From Candidatus Thalassarchaeum betae (GTDB lineage: Archaea > Thermoplasmatota > Poseidoniia > Poseidoniales > Thalassarchaeaceae): a stretch of 15,896 bases of DNA. Position numbers and translations under genes: made by a program. The stretch lies in contig JAKUUO010000028.1 in assembly GCA_022448665.1 (NCBI GenBank), positions 1 through 15,896 on the forward strand. Direction: 5' to 3'. The notes beneath the pieces are model-generated. The model was not told the DNA's origin and made no database searches. It worked only from the letters and a program-made list of their open reading frames with translations. Shown in pieces: positions 7,130-13,139 of the stretch (position 1 is the stretch's first letter; every line of letters begins with the position of its first letter).

Positions 7130-7375
7130 ATGGCGAAATTCTACGGCTTCAGGCACTGCGTGACCTGCAAGATCGACTGTACCCCTGGTAACTTCGTAGA
7201 CTACGAGAGCAAGAGATACTGCACTGCGTGCTGGATACAGAGCAACAACCCCGATCACCCCGATATTGAGCAAGTCAGGAAGCAGGTGAATGAGGCGACT
7301 GAGTTGTGGAAGTGCGCCAAGTGGAGTCGCGAGGAAGGGCCGCTTCCCGATGGCCCGAGGCCCTCACGCCGCTGA
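7130..7375 (+). CDS. Small Cys-rich, probably zinc-binding protein of unknown function
   Basis: An 81-residue protein that I do not recognise. Its N-terminal half carries two Cys pairs, C10-x2-C13 and C31-x2-C34 (CTAC), with a further Cys at 17, a layout typical of a treble-clef or zinc-ribbon knuckle. The middle (about 45-62) is a charged helix (DIEQVRKQVNEATELWK), and the C-terminus is short, Pro/Arg-rich and probably disordered. A GGAG Shine-Dalgarno site sits five bases upstream. It follows cgi121 after 64 bases and ends nine bases before the peptidase start, with the peptidase Shine-Dalgarno site overlapping its stop codon, so coupled expression with the peptidase is likely. A nucleic-acid- or protein-binding adaptor is possible, but nothing in the sequence decides this. 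Confidence 0.75.
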   Translation: MAKFYGFRHCVTCKIDCTPGNFVDYESKRYCTACWIQSNNPDHPDIEQVRKQVNEATELWKCAKWSREEGPLPDGPRPSRR

Positions 7376-7380
7376 GGTGA
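7374..7380 (+). promoter_or_regulatory. Shine-Dalgarno site for the M3 peptidase, overlapping the upstream stop
   Basis: GAGGTGA starts within the TGA stop codon of the Cys-rich gene and lies four bases before the TTG at 7385. It justifies the TTG start and suggests translational coupling. Confidence 0.65.
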
Positions 7381-7384
7381 GCAA

Positions 7385-9091
7385 TTGTCCTCGAATTTCA
7401 TCACTGAGGATTTCGATGCTGCACAATGGGAGAACATCGAGCACTACGCCAACGACCTGCTGAATAGGGAGTTGAACTGCTCTGGATGCCTTGAGAATCT
7501 GATCAAGGACTGTTCGACGCTCTCTGAGCACGTCTCGGAGGCAGGCACCCTGCTCAGCATCGCGATGACTTGCGACACCGAGGATCCCGGCAAGCGGCAA
7601 GCCTACCTCGATTTCATCGAGAATGTCCAACCGAAGCTGTCCGAATTCGCAGACGCCTTCAACAGGAGGCTGGCAGGACATCCCGCCGTCGACGAGCTCC
7701 CCTCCCGCTATGATCTGATGATCAAGTGCATCCGCACCGATATTGGGATCTTCAGGGAGGAGAACATCCCACTGCAGATCGAGGAGGCGAAGCTCGAGAC
7801 CGAGCATAGCACCATCACGGGAGCGATGATGGTCGAATACGACGGAGAGGGGAAAACCCTGCCACAGATGGCGGTCTACTTCGAGAACACCGATCGCAGC
7901 GTCCGCGAATCAGCATGGCGTGCGGTCGTCTCTAGGATGGAGCAAGATACAGAGAGGCTCTCAGAGATTTACGACGAACTGATTCAAATCCGCCATCTTA
8001 TAGCCACCAATGCCGGATTCGATGACTACCGTTCCTATATCTTCCAAGCCAAGCACCGGTACGACTACTCTCTCGATGACTGTCTGCAATTCCACGACTC
8101 GATCGAGAGCGTGTGCGTGCCTCTGATGCACCAGATCCACGAGGAGAGGCGGACTGCCCTGGGCGTCGATACCCTGCGTCCATGGGATGTCAGCGAGAAA
8201 TCAGGTGGAGGAGTCGATATCCACGGAAGGCCGCCACTGCATCCTTTCGATACCGTGGATGAGCTGATCTCAGGTTGTTCGAACGTCTTCCGCAACATGT
8301 CTCCCGAGCTTGGAGAGATGTTCGACATGCTGAGAGACAGGGACTCGCTGGACCTCGAGAGCAGGAAGGGCAAGGCTCCGGGAGGGTACCAGGCGAATCT
8401 CGAGAAGACCCGGATCCCGTTCATCTTCATGAACGCAGCAGGAACACAAGGAAACCTGACGACGATGATACACGAGGCGGGGCACGCTTTCCACTCGTGC
8501 TACAGCTCGGAGTTGGACCTCATCGACGAGCGTAACCCCCCACTGGAGTTCGCTGAGGTCGCTTCCATGTCGATGGAGTTGATGAGTCATCCCGAGTTGG
8601 GCGAGTTCTACAGCGAGGAGGATGCTCGCAGGGCCAAGGCAGACCACTTGGAGGGGATAGTCTGCTTCATGCCGTGGATGGCTACTATCGACGCCTTCCA
8701 ACACTGGATCTACGCCAACCCGGAGCACACCCGCGAGGAGAGGGCGGAGTACTGGCTGGGGCTGAGGAGGAGGTTCGGCCCGAGGACCGACTGGAGCGGC
8801 TTCGAGGAACTGAAAGAGACCTCCTGGCAGAGCCAGTTGCACCTGTTTCAGGTTCCATTCTACTACGTCGAATACGGAATAGCACAACTCGGGGCGCTGC
8901 AACTGTGGCAATACCATAGGAAGGATGCGACGGATGCGCTCTCGCGCTATGCACGGGCGATGAGTCTAGGGAACACCAAGCCACTGCCCGAGTTATTCGG
9001 AGCAGCCGGCCTGAACCTCGGTTTCGGCGAGGAGCATGTAAGCTCCCTGATCGGTGAATTGAACGAGGCTCTGGGAGAGATTCAAGCCTGA
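7385..9091 (+). CDS. M3-family zinc metallopeptidase (oligoendopeptidase F-like)
   Basis: A 568-residue cytoplasmic peptidase of the M3 family (thimet oligopeptidase/PepF group), which cuts short peptides at internal bonds. The zinc site is complete: HEAGH at 363-367 gives two His ligands and the catalytic Glu364, and Glu391 in FAEVAS, 24 residues downstream of His367, is the expected third ligand. The C-terminal stretch FYYVEYGIAQLGALQLW (about 494-510) holds the Tyr residues that line the M3 active site. The N-terminal 330 residues are helical, as expected for the channel that restricts the enzyme to oligopeptides. There is no signal peptide. The length is normal for the PepF-like subgroup (560-610). 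The start is TTG with a strong Shine-Dalgarno site. It lies in the hel308-cgi121 run and is followed 48 bases later by a transporter, which could be functionally linked, although the transporter substrate is unknown. Confidence 0.9.
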   Translation: MSSNFITEDFDAAQWENIEHYANDLLNRELNCSGCLENLIKDCSTLSEHVSEAGTLLSIAMTCDTEDPGKRQAYLDFIENVQPKLSEFADAFNRRLAGHPAVDELPSRYDLMIKCIRTDIGIFREENIPLQIEEAKLETEHSTITGAMMVEYDGEGKTLPQMAVYFENTDRSVRESAWRAVVSRMEQDTERLSEIYDELIQIRHLIATNAGFDDYRSYIFQAKHRYDYSLDDCLQFHDSIESVCVPLMHQIHEERRTALGVDTLRPWDVSEKSGGGVDIHGRPPLHPFDTVDELISGCSNVFRNMSPELGEMFDMLRDRDSLDLESRKGKAPGGYQANLEKTRIPFIFMNAAGTQGNLTTMIHEAGHAFHSCYSSELDLIDERNPPLEFAEVASMSMELMSHPELGEFYSEEDARRAKADHLEGIVCFMPWMATIDAFQHWIYANPEHTREERAEYWLGLRRRFGPRTDWSGFEELKETSWQSQLHLFQVPFYYVEYGIAQLGALQLWQYHRKDATDALSRYARAMSLGNTKPLPELFGAAGLNLGFGEEHVSSLIGELNEALGEIQA

Positions 9092-9098
9092 ACCGGCA

Positions 9099-9106
9099 GT
9101 ATATTG
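9099..9106 (+). promoter_or_regulatory. TATA-like box upstream of the MFS gene
   Basis: GTATATTG lies just after the peptidase stop codon. Transcription about 26 bases downstream would begin close to the GGTGA site, giving a short leader. It is flanked by a short GGCA/TGCC inverted repeat. It suggests the transporter can be transcribed separately from the peptidase. Confidence 0.35.
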
Positions 9107-9139
9107 CCCCAAGCAGCCTAGCGGCGCAGAGGTGAGAGG

Positions 9140-10441
9140 TTGGAGGACGTGGCTGAAGTCGGTTACTTCGGACGGTTGAGGCAGTTCAGCCGCAATGCGA
9201 GACTGTATCTGCTCCACGTCATCGGGATGGACCTTATCCACGGTGCTTGGGAGGTCCTGTTCAATCTCTATCTTCTAGCAGTGGGGTTCGACATCAGATT
9301 CGTCGGAATCAGAATTGCCGTCCTAGGGATCGCCGGCTCTCTGGCTGCGATCCCCGCGGGCCGACTCGCCGACCGCATTGACCGCAAATGGGGGTTCATC
9401 ATCGGAGATGGTGGTGGGGCGGCTTGCGCCTTGATCCTCATCATGTCGACAGACGCGACGATGATTCTTGCCTTCTCGGCCGTTTCAGCCTGCTTCAGCG
9501 CCCTGCACCATGTGACCGAATCACCGTTCATGGCTGAGAACTCTGAGCCCGAGGAGAGGATTCACCTGTTCAGCGTGGAGCAGGGCCTAGCCACTCTGGC
9601 TGCAATGGCAGGGGCTCTGATTGCGGGTTTCCTTCCACATCACCTCATGGTATCGGAAGGCATGACTCTGGTCGAGGCGTACAGATGGGCCGTTCACATA
9701 GGCATAGCCTGGTGGTTCCTCTCACTGATACCAGCGATCATGCTCAAACGGTACGTCTCCGAAGAAGTGGCTCAAGCCAGAGCCGAGGTTGCACTGGAGG
9801 AGCGCAGCGGCTGGCTATCGGCGATACGTACCCCGAAGACGGTTTACCACTTCGTCGTTATCGGGACCTTGCTCTCTCTCGGAGCGGGCTTCGTGCTCCG
9901 TCTGGCTAACGTCTTCTTCCACTATGATCTGCATGCGCACGAGCAAGAGATAGGAATGGTGTTCGCAGCCGGCTCGTTCTTCCTCGCCATCGGCGCCTTC
10001 GCCGTGCCGCTTGTGGTAGAGCGTTTCGGCGAAGTGGCCACTGTTGTGTGGACGAGGTTCGCCGCAATCCCATTCATCCTGCTGATCGGATACGCACCAG
10101 AGTTGGCCTCACCCGAGACCGTGGTCTCGCTAGCAGGTCTGGCTTGGGTTCTGAGAACCACGCTGTTCAACATGTCAGGCCCGGCATTCGAAGCCTTCAG
10201 CATGGGTCAACTGCATCCCACTGAGAGAGCGACCTACATCGGTATCTCACGCCTGTTCGGAAGCGCTATGGCTGCTGTCGGCGGCTATCTGGGAGCCGTC
10301 TTGATGAGTAACGGGGACTTCAGGACACCATTCGTCGTGATGGCTGTGCTGTACGCTATATCGACCGGTCTCTTCATGCGCTGGTTCGAGAGTACCTCAG
10401 GCCTTTCGGACCCGAGCAGCCTACGGGAATCAGTCCCGTAG
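9140..10441 (+). CDS. Major facilitator superfamily (MFS) transporter
   Basis: A 433-residue polytopic membrane protein with the 12-helix layout of MFS carriers. Helix 1 covers about 22-48 and helix 2 about 54-73, followed by the loop 2-3 signature GRLADRIDRK (74-83), a good match to MFS motif A. Further hydrophobic segments lie near 85-103, 107-124, 150-166, 183-202, 236-258, 272-292 and 300-320, then three more to the C-terminus; the charged loop 203-232 is the central cytoplasmic loop. MFS proteins move small solutes, often with protons, and the substrate cannot be inferred here. The start is TTG with GGTGA nine bases upstream; an in-frame GTG follows three codons later. The gene overlaps the 3' end of the convergent radA by 12 bases, and both stop codons lie in one palindrome. 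Confidence 0.88.
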   Translation: MEDVAEVGYFGRLRQFSRNARLYLLHVIGMDLIHGAWEVLFNLYLLAVGFDIRFVGIRIAVLGIAGSLAAIPAGRLADRIDRKWGFIIGDGGGAACALILIMSTDATMILAFSAVSACFSALHHVTESPFMAENSEPEERIHLFSVEQGLATLAAMAGALIAGFLPHHLMVSEGMTLVEAYRWAVHIGIAWWFLSLIPAIMLKRYVSEEVAQARAEVALEERSGWLSAIRTPKTVYHFVVIGTLLSLGAGFVLRLANVFFHYDLHAHEQEIGMVFAAGSFFLAIGAFAVPLVVERFGEVATVVWTRFAAIPFILLIGYAPELASPETVVSLAGLAWVLRTTLFNMSGPAFEAFSMGQLHPTERATYIGISRLFGSAMAAVGGYLGAVLMSNGDFRTPFVVMAVLYAISTGLFMRWFESTSGLSDPSSLRESVP

Positions 10442-10443
10442 GC
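10419..10443. terminator. Perfect 10-bp palindrome spanning the MFS and radA stop codons
   Basis: The arm GCCTACGGGA (10419-10428), a five-base loop ATCAG and the exact complementary arm (10434-10443) cover both ends of the convergent genes: the MFS TAG (10439-10441) and the radA TGA (10432-10430 on the minus strand). It is the strongest simple stem in the window. Being symmetrical it would form in both transcripts. It lacks a T-run, so factor-dependent termination or 3'-end protection are also possible. Confidence 0.55.
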
Positions 10444-11434
10444 CCTCGGTTGTCACGGTAAAGACCGCTTCACCATCAGGCAGGTTAGGACTGTCGACGA
10501 GGCGGGCTATACGTCGGCCCCCCTTCGACTTCCTGAGGTACAAGCGGAATGTGCTAGCGTGTGCGACGATGTGGCCGCCAATCGCCCTCGTCGGGTCCCC
10601 CCACATGGCATCGGGCTTCGACATGACCTGGTTGGTAACCAGAACCAGAGCGTTCTGGACGTCTGCAAGCTGCTTGAGTTCCTTCAGGTGGCGGTTGAGT
10701 TTCTGCTGCCTCGGAGCGAGCATGCCGCGGCCGATGTACTCGGCGCGGAAGTGACTCGTCAGCGAGTCGACGATGATTAGTTTGACGTCTATGTTCTTTG
10801 ACATCCTCTTGATCTCATCCACTAGGAGCATCTGATGGGCTGAGTTGTAAGCCCGGGCGACGTGAATCCTGTCAAGGGCGTCCAGTGGATCTATCCCAAC
10901 AGCTTCGGCCATCTGCGTTATCCGCTCGGGCCTGAAAGTGTCCTCGGTATCGATGTAGAAGACCTCGCCGTCGAATCCCCCCTGATCCAAGGGCAGGATT
11001 GTATTGACTGCGAGCTGGTGCCCAATCTGGGTCTTACCACTGCCGAACTCGCCGTAGACCTCCACGATAGCCTGGGTCTCGAAACCACCACCGAGTAGCT
11101 CATCCAATGACGAGGTTCCCGATGTGAGCTTCTGCACCTGTCGGCGGCGGTCCAGGAGAGCCGTGCCACTGAGGAAGCCGCCTATGTTGGCCATCTTCTT
11201 TGCGCCAGAGATGATTTTGGCTGCTACGGCCTCGCCCAGTTCGGCCCGCTCGGCCAGCTCAGACGGGCTCATCACCGCTATGGCGAGTAATTCTTCGAAA
11301 CCAGCTTCGCGCAGCTTCTCCGCTGTTGCGGGACCGACCCCTGGAAGGTCCTCTACGGTACTCTCAGGCTCGTCCACATCAATCACTATCTCTTCCTCCT
11401 CATCTACATTCTCGCTTGCAGTCTTCTTGGTCAC
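10430..11434 (-). CDS. radA: RadA recombinase (archaeal RecA/Rad51 homologue)
   Basis: RadA forms filaments on single-stranded DNA and catalyses ATP-dependent strand exchange in recombinational repair. From the chosen GTG start the protein is 334 residues, normal for the family. An acidic N-terminus precedes a helix-hairpin-helix DNA-binding domain (DLPGVGPATAEKLREAGF, about 29-46), the linker GGFLSGTALLDRR with the Phe used for filament assembly, Walker A GEFGSGKT (128-135), Walker B LIIVDS (219-224) and the L2-region start VTNQV (266-270). The frame extends up to a TTG at 11482, but GGTGA lies five bases before the GTG at 11434, and the upstream codons overlap a TATA-like box, so the shorter form is preferred. 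The gene is single and downstream of tRNA-iMet on the same strand, with its own promoter. Confidence 0.95.
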   Translation of the reverse strand: MTKKTASENVDEEEEIVIDVDEPESTVEDLPGVGPATAEKLREAGFEELLAIAVMSPSELAERAELGEAVAAKIISGAKKMANIGGFLSGTALLDRRRQVQKLTSGTSSLDELLGGGFETQAIVEVYGEFGSGKTQIGHQLAVNTILPLDQGGFDGEVFYIDTEDTFRPERITQMAEAVGIDPLDALDRIHVARAYNSAHQMLLVDEIKRMSKNIDVKLIIVDSLTSHFRAEYIGRGMLAPRQQKLNRHLKELKQLADVQNALVLVTNQVMSKPDAMWGDPTRAIGGHIVAHASTFRLYLRKSKGGRRIARLVDSPNLPDGEAVFTVTTEGLRD

Positions 11435-11439
11435 TTCTC

Positions 11440-11444
11440 TCACC
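11440..11444 (-). promoter_or_regulatory. Shine-Dalgarno site that sets the radA start
   Basis: GGTGA on the minus strand lies five bases before the GTG at 11434. It selects that GTG over the TTG 48 bases further upstream. Confidence 0.6.
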
Positions 11445-11468
11445 TGTATGCCCGTTATCGGGCTTCGA

Positions 11469-11476
11469 TAGTATTT
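11469..11476 (-). promoter_or_regulatory. TATA-like box of radA
   Basis: AAATACTA on the minus strand is centred about 38 bases before the GTG start. Initiation 25-27 bases downstream of it would give a leader of about 12 bases carrying the Shine-Dalgarno site. Confidence 0.5.
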
Positions 11477-11499
11477 GAACAAACGATAGACCCCCTAGG

Positions 11500-11557
11500 G
11501 CGGTTGAAAGTGCTTCACACCGCGCACTTCCTAGGAGTGCAGCATTTTTCACTTTCA
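11500..11557 (-). other. Structured region with overlapping, mutually exclusive hairpins between tRNA-iMet and radA
   Basis: On the minus strand, hairpin A pairs GCACT with AGTGC around a 7-base loop (11540-11524). Hairpin B directly abuts it (11523-11500): GCGGT/ACCGC plus TGAA/TTCA, with one bulged G and the loop GCACT. The loop of B has the same sequence as an arm of A, so it can pair with the AGTGC arm of A instead. An outer repeat, TGAAAGTG (11557-11550) with its exact complement (11512-11505), would disrupt hairpin B. The region sits after the tRNA 3' end and before the radA TATA box. It may be the tRNA trailer/terminator, a small RNA or a regulator-binding site. Confidence 0.5.
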
Positions 11558-11571
11558 GTTCAGAATCGATG

Positions 11572-11649
11572 TGGTAGCGGGTGGTGGATTTGAACCACCG
11601 GTCTCCGGGTTATGAGCCCGACGAGATAACCTGGCTACTCCAACCCGCT
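11572..11649 (-). tRNA. Initiator tRNA-Met (CAT anticodon), CCA encoded
   Basis: The minus strand folds into a full cloverleaf: acceptor AGCGGGT/ACCCGCT, D-arm GAG/CTC, anticodon stem TCGGG/CCCGG with loop CTCATAA, variable loop AGACC, and T-arm GGTGG/CCACC around TTCAAAT. Discriminator A (11575) and an encoded CCA (11574-11572) follow. Initiator identity is shown by the A1-U72 end pair and the three consecutive G-C pairs next to the anticodon loop. There is no intron. U36-A37 in the anticodon loop fits the KEOPS t6A sequence requirement, though whether it is modified here is unknown. Confidence 0.95.
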
Positions 11650-11671
11650 TCGGACCCGCTGTAAACGGTTG

Positions 11672-11680
11672 GTTATATGA
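11672..11680. promoter_or_regulatory. TATA box of tRNA-iMet, possibly shared with pyrC
   Basis: The minus strand reads TCATATAAC, centred 27 bases upstream of the tRNA 5' end, an ideal archaeal TATA position. Read on the plus strand it is TTATATGA, so the near-symmetrical element could also direct transcription toward pyrC. Confidence 0.6.
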
Positions 11681-11706
11681 ACAGCACCTTAGACGGAGGG
11701 GAAGGC

Positions 11707-11784
11707 ATGAGCGCGCATACGAACAGTCATGGGACTTCTCGCGCCGTAGCCTTTCAGGTGAGAGTGTGGCTGGCGACCTGCTGA
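11707..11784 (+). CDS. Possible 25-codon upstream ORF overlapping the pyrC start
   Basis: An ATG at 11707 has a good Shine-Dalgarno site (GGAGG at 11695-11699, seven bases upstream) and opens a 25-codon frame that ends with TGA at 11782-11784, 19 bases inside pyrC in a different frame. Its peptide (starting MSAHTNSHG) resembles nothing I recognise. It would be a leader peptide acting through translational coupling, if translated. If transcription starts from the TATA element at 11672-11680, the Shine-Dalgarno site could lie upstream of the mRNA 5' end, which weakens the case. Confidence 0.25.
   Translation: MSAHTNSHGTSRAVAFQVRVWLATC
11757..11761 (+). promoter_or_regulatory. Shine-Dalgarno site of pyrC
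   Basis: GGTGA lies four bases before the GTG at 11766 and supports that start. An out-of-frame GTG at 11764 leads quickly to a stop codon. Confidence 0.5.
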
Positions 11785-13139
11785 TTCGCAACTCTGCGAT
11801 GGTGGTCGGAGGCCGTGTCGTCGATGGCGACCTGCGAGTCGTCAGTGGAGTGATCCGCAGCATCGCCGCGGGAGGTGGCCTCGATCCTCACGACGGTGAA
11901 CTGGTTATCGATGGCGAGGGACTGCATCTGCTCCCAGGCGCGATCGACCCGCAGGTGCACTTCCGCGAACCTGGCCAGCCTGAGAAGGAGGATATCGGTA
12001 GCGGCAGCAGGGCTGCTGCTGCTGGCGGCGTCACGGCCTTCCTCGACATGCCGAACAACGTCCCCGCTGCTACAGGTATGGCTGCAATGCAGGCTAAGCT
12101 AGACTCGGCCGCGCGCAGTGCAGTGACTCATCACGGATTCTTCATTGGTGCCACGTCGGACAACGTCAGCGACCTGCAGGCGGCTGTAGGCGCTCCTGAT
12201 GATCCGTCACCGACAGCCGGTGTCTGCGGGATCAAGGTCTTCATGGGAAGCAGCACGGGCGACCTGCTGGTCCACGAGCAGCAGCACTTAGAGGACATCT
12301 TCGCAGGCACGGCGGGAATCATCGCGGTGCACGCCGAGGACGAAGACAGGCTCAACGCGCGCAAGCCCGAGTTCGCTCACAGGACCGATGTCGCAGCGCA
12401 CGCTGAGTGGAGGGATAGCGAGACGGCGCTAATCGCGACACAGCGCGCCGCAGCTCTGGCGGAGTCGCACAGACACCGGTTGCACGTGCTCCATCTGACC
12501 AGCGCCCTCGAGGCCGACTGGTTGGCGGGGAACAAGAGCAGTCTAATCACCACTGAGGTCTGCCCGCAGCACCTCACTTTCGATGACGGCGACGTGGCCG
12601 AGAGAGGCACCCGTCTGGTGATGAACCCTCCAATCAGATACGCGGAAGACCGTGAGACGCTGTGGCGGCGCCTAGCAGATGGGACCATCGACTGCATCGC
12701 CACGGACCACGCGCCACACACCCTCGACAACAAGGCCCTCGGCTTCCCCCAAGCCCACTCAGGGATGCCCGGGGTGGAGACCTCTTTGCCGCTGATGCTG
12801 ACTCACGCGGCCGATGGGAGATGCAGCGTCGCTGACGTGGCTCGCTGGATGTGCGAGGGACCCGCGGAAGTGTACGGGATGAAGTGTAAGGGGCGGCTCG
12901 AGGAGGGCATGGACGCCGACCTCGTCCTCGTCGACATGGGGGCCCGCAGAACCATCTGCGACGCGGACACCTGGACGAGGGTAGGATGGACTGCGCTCGA
13001 TGGGATGTCGCTCACAGGCTGGCCGATGTTCACCATCGTGGACGGCCGGGTGGTCCACTCACGAGATTCTGGAGGGGCGCTGCGCGGAAACGCAGTCGCA
13101 TCACCCGGATCGGTCGGTAGGGCTCTGGAGTTCTTCTGA
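11766..13139 (+). CDS. pyrC: Dihydroorotase (pyrimidine biosynthesis)
   Basis: A 457-residue amidohydrolase that closes carbamoyl-aspartate to dihydroorotate, step three of UMP synthesis. The metal site can be followed: DPQVHFREPG at 61-70 (Gln63 where most members have His; His65 conserved; Arg67 for substrate), Lys157 in GIKVFMGSS as the likely carboxylated bridging Lys, His189 in AVHAED, His243 in LHLTS, and Asp314 in ATDHAPHT. MPNN at 95-98 and NPPIR at 287-291 are typical dihydroorotase segments; together they favour this over hydantoinase or allantoinase. The QxH variant resembles the dihydroorotase subgroup I recall from cyanobacteria and Bacteroidetes, so the enzyme is probably active. 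The start is GTG with GGTGA upstream. No other pyr gene is nearby. Its stop codon abuts that of the convergent propeller gene. Confidence 0.9.
   Translation: MAGDLLIRNSAMVVGGRVVDGDLRVVSGVIRSIAAGGGLDPHDGELVIDGEGLHLLPGAIDPQVHFREPGQPEKEDIGSGSRAAAAGGVTAFLDMPNNVPAATGMAAMQAKLDSAARSAVTHHGFFIGATSDNVSDLQAAVGAPDDPSPTAGVCGIKVFMGSSTGDLLVHEQQHLEDIFAGTAGIIAVHAEDEDRLNARKPEFAHRTDVAAHAEWRDSETALIATQRAAALAESHRHRLHVLHLTSALEADWLAGNKSSLITTEVCPQHLTFDDGDVAERGTRLVMNPPIRYAEDRETLWRRLADGTIDCIATDHAPHTLDNKALGFPQAHSGMPGVETSLPLMLTHAADGRCSVADVARWMCEGPAEVYGMKCKGRLEEGMDADLVLVDMGARRTICDADTWTRVGWTALDGMSLTGWPMFTIVDGRVVHSRDSGGALRGNAVASPGSVGRALEFF

Noticed and set aside
3389..9091. A defence island built around the SF2 helicase and the peptidase
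   Set aside because: The helicase has full Hel308 architecture including the C-terminal RAR helix-hairpin-helix, the peptidase is an ordinary M3 enzyme, and there is no nuclease, sensor, toxin or mobile element nearby.
11140..11184. RadA linker has F-x-x-G rather than F-x-x-A at the filament-assembly site
   Set aside because: I recall FxxG in other euryarchaeal RadA proteins, so it is not evidence of altered function.
11572..11649. Possible intron or elongator identity for the tRNA-Met
   Set aside because: The cloverleaf closes without an insertion, and the A1-U72 pair plus three G-C pairs at the anticodon loop indicate an initiator.
11643..11660. Attachment site of an integrated element at the tRNA gene
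   Set aside because: The repeated segment is only seven bases, lies at the 5' side of the tRNA, and no integrase or foreign genes are present.
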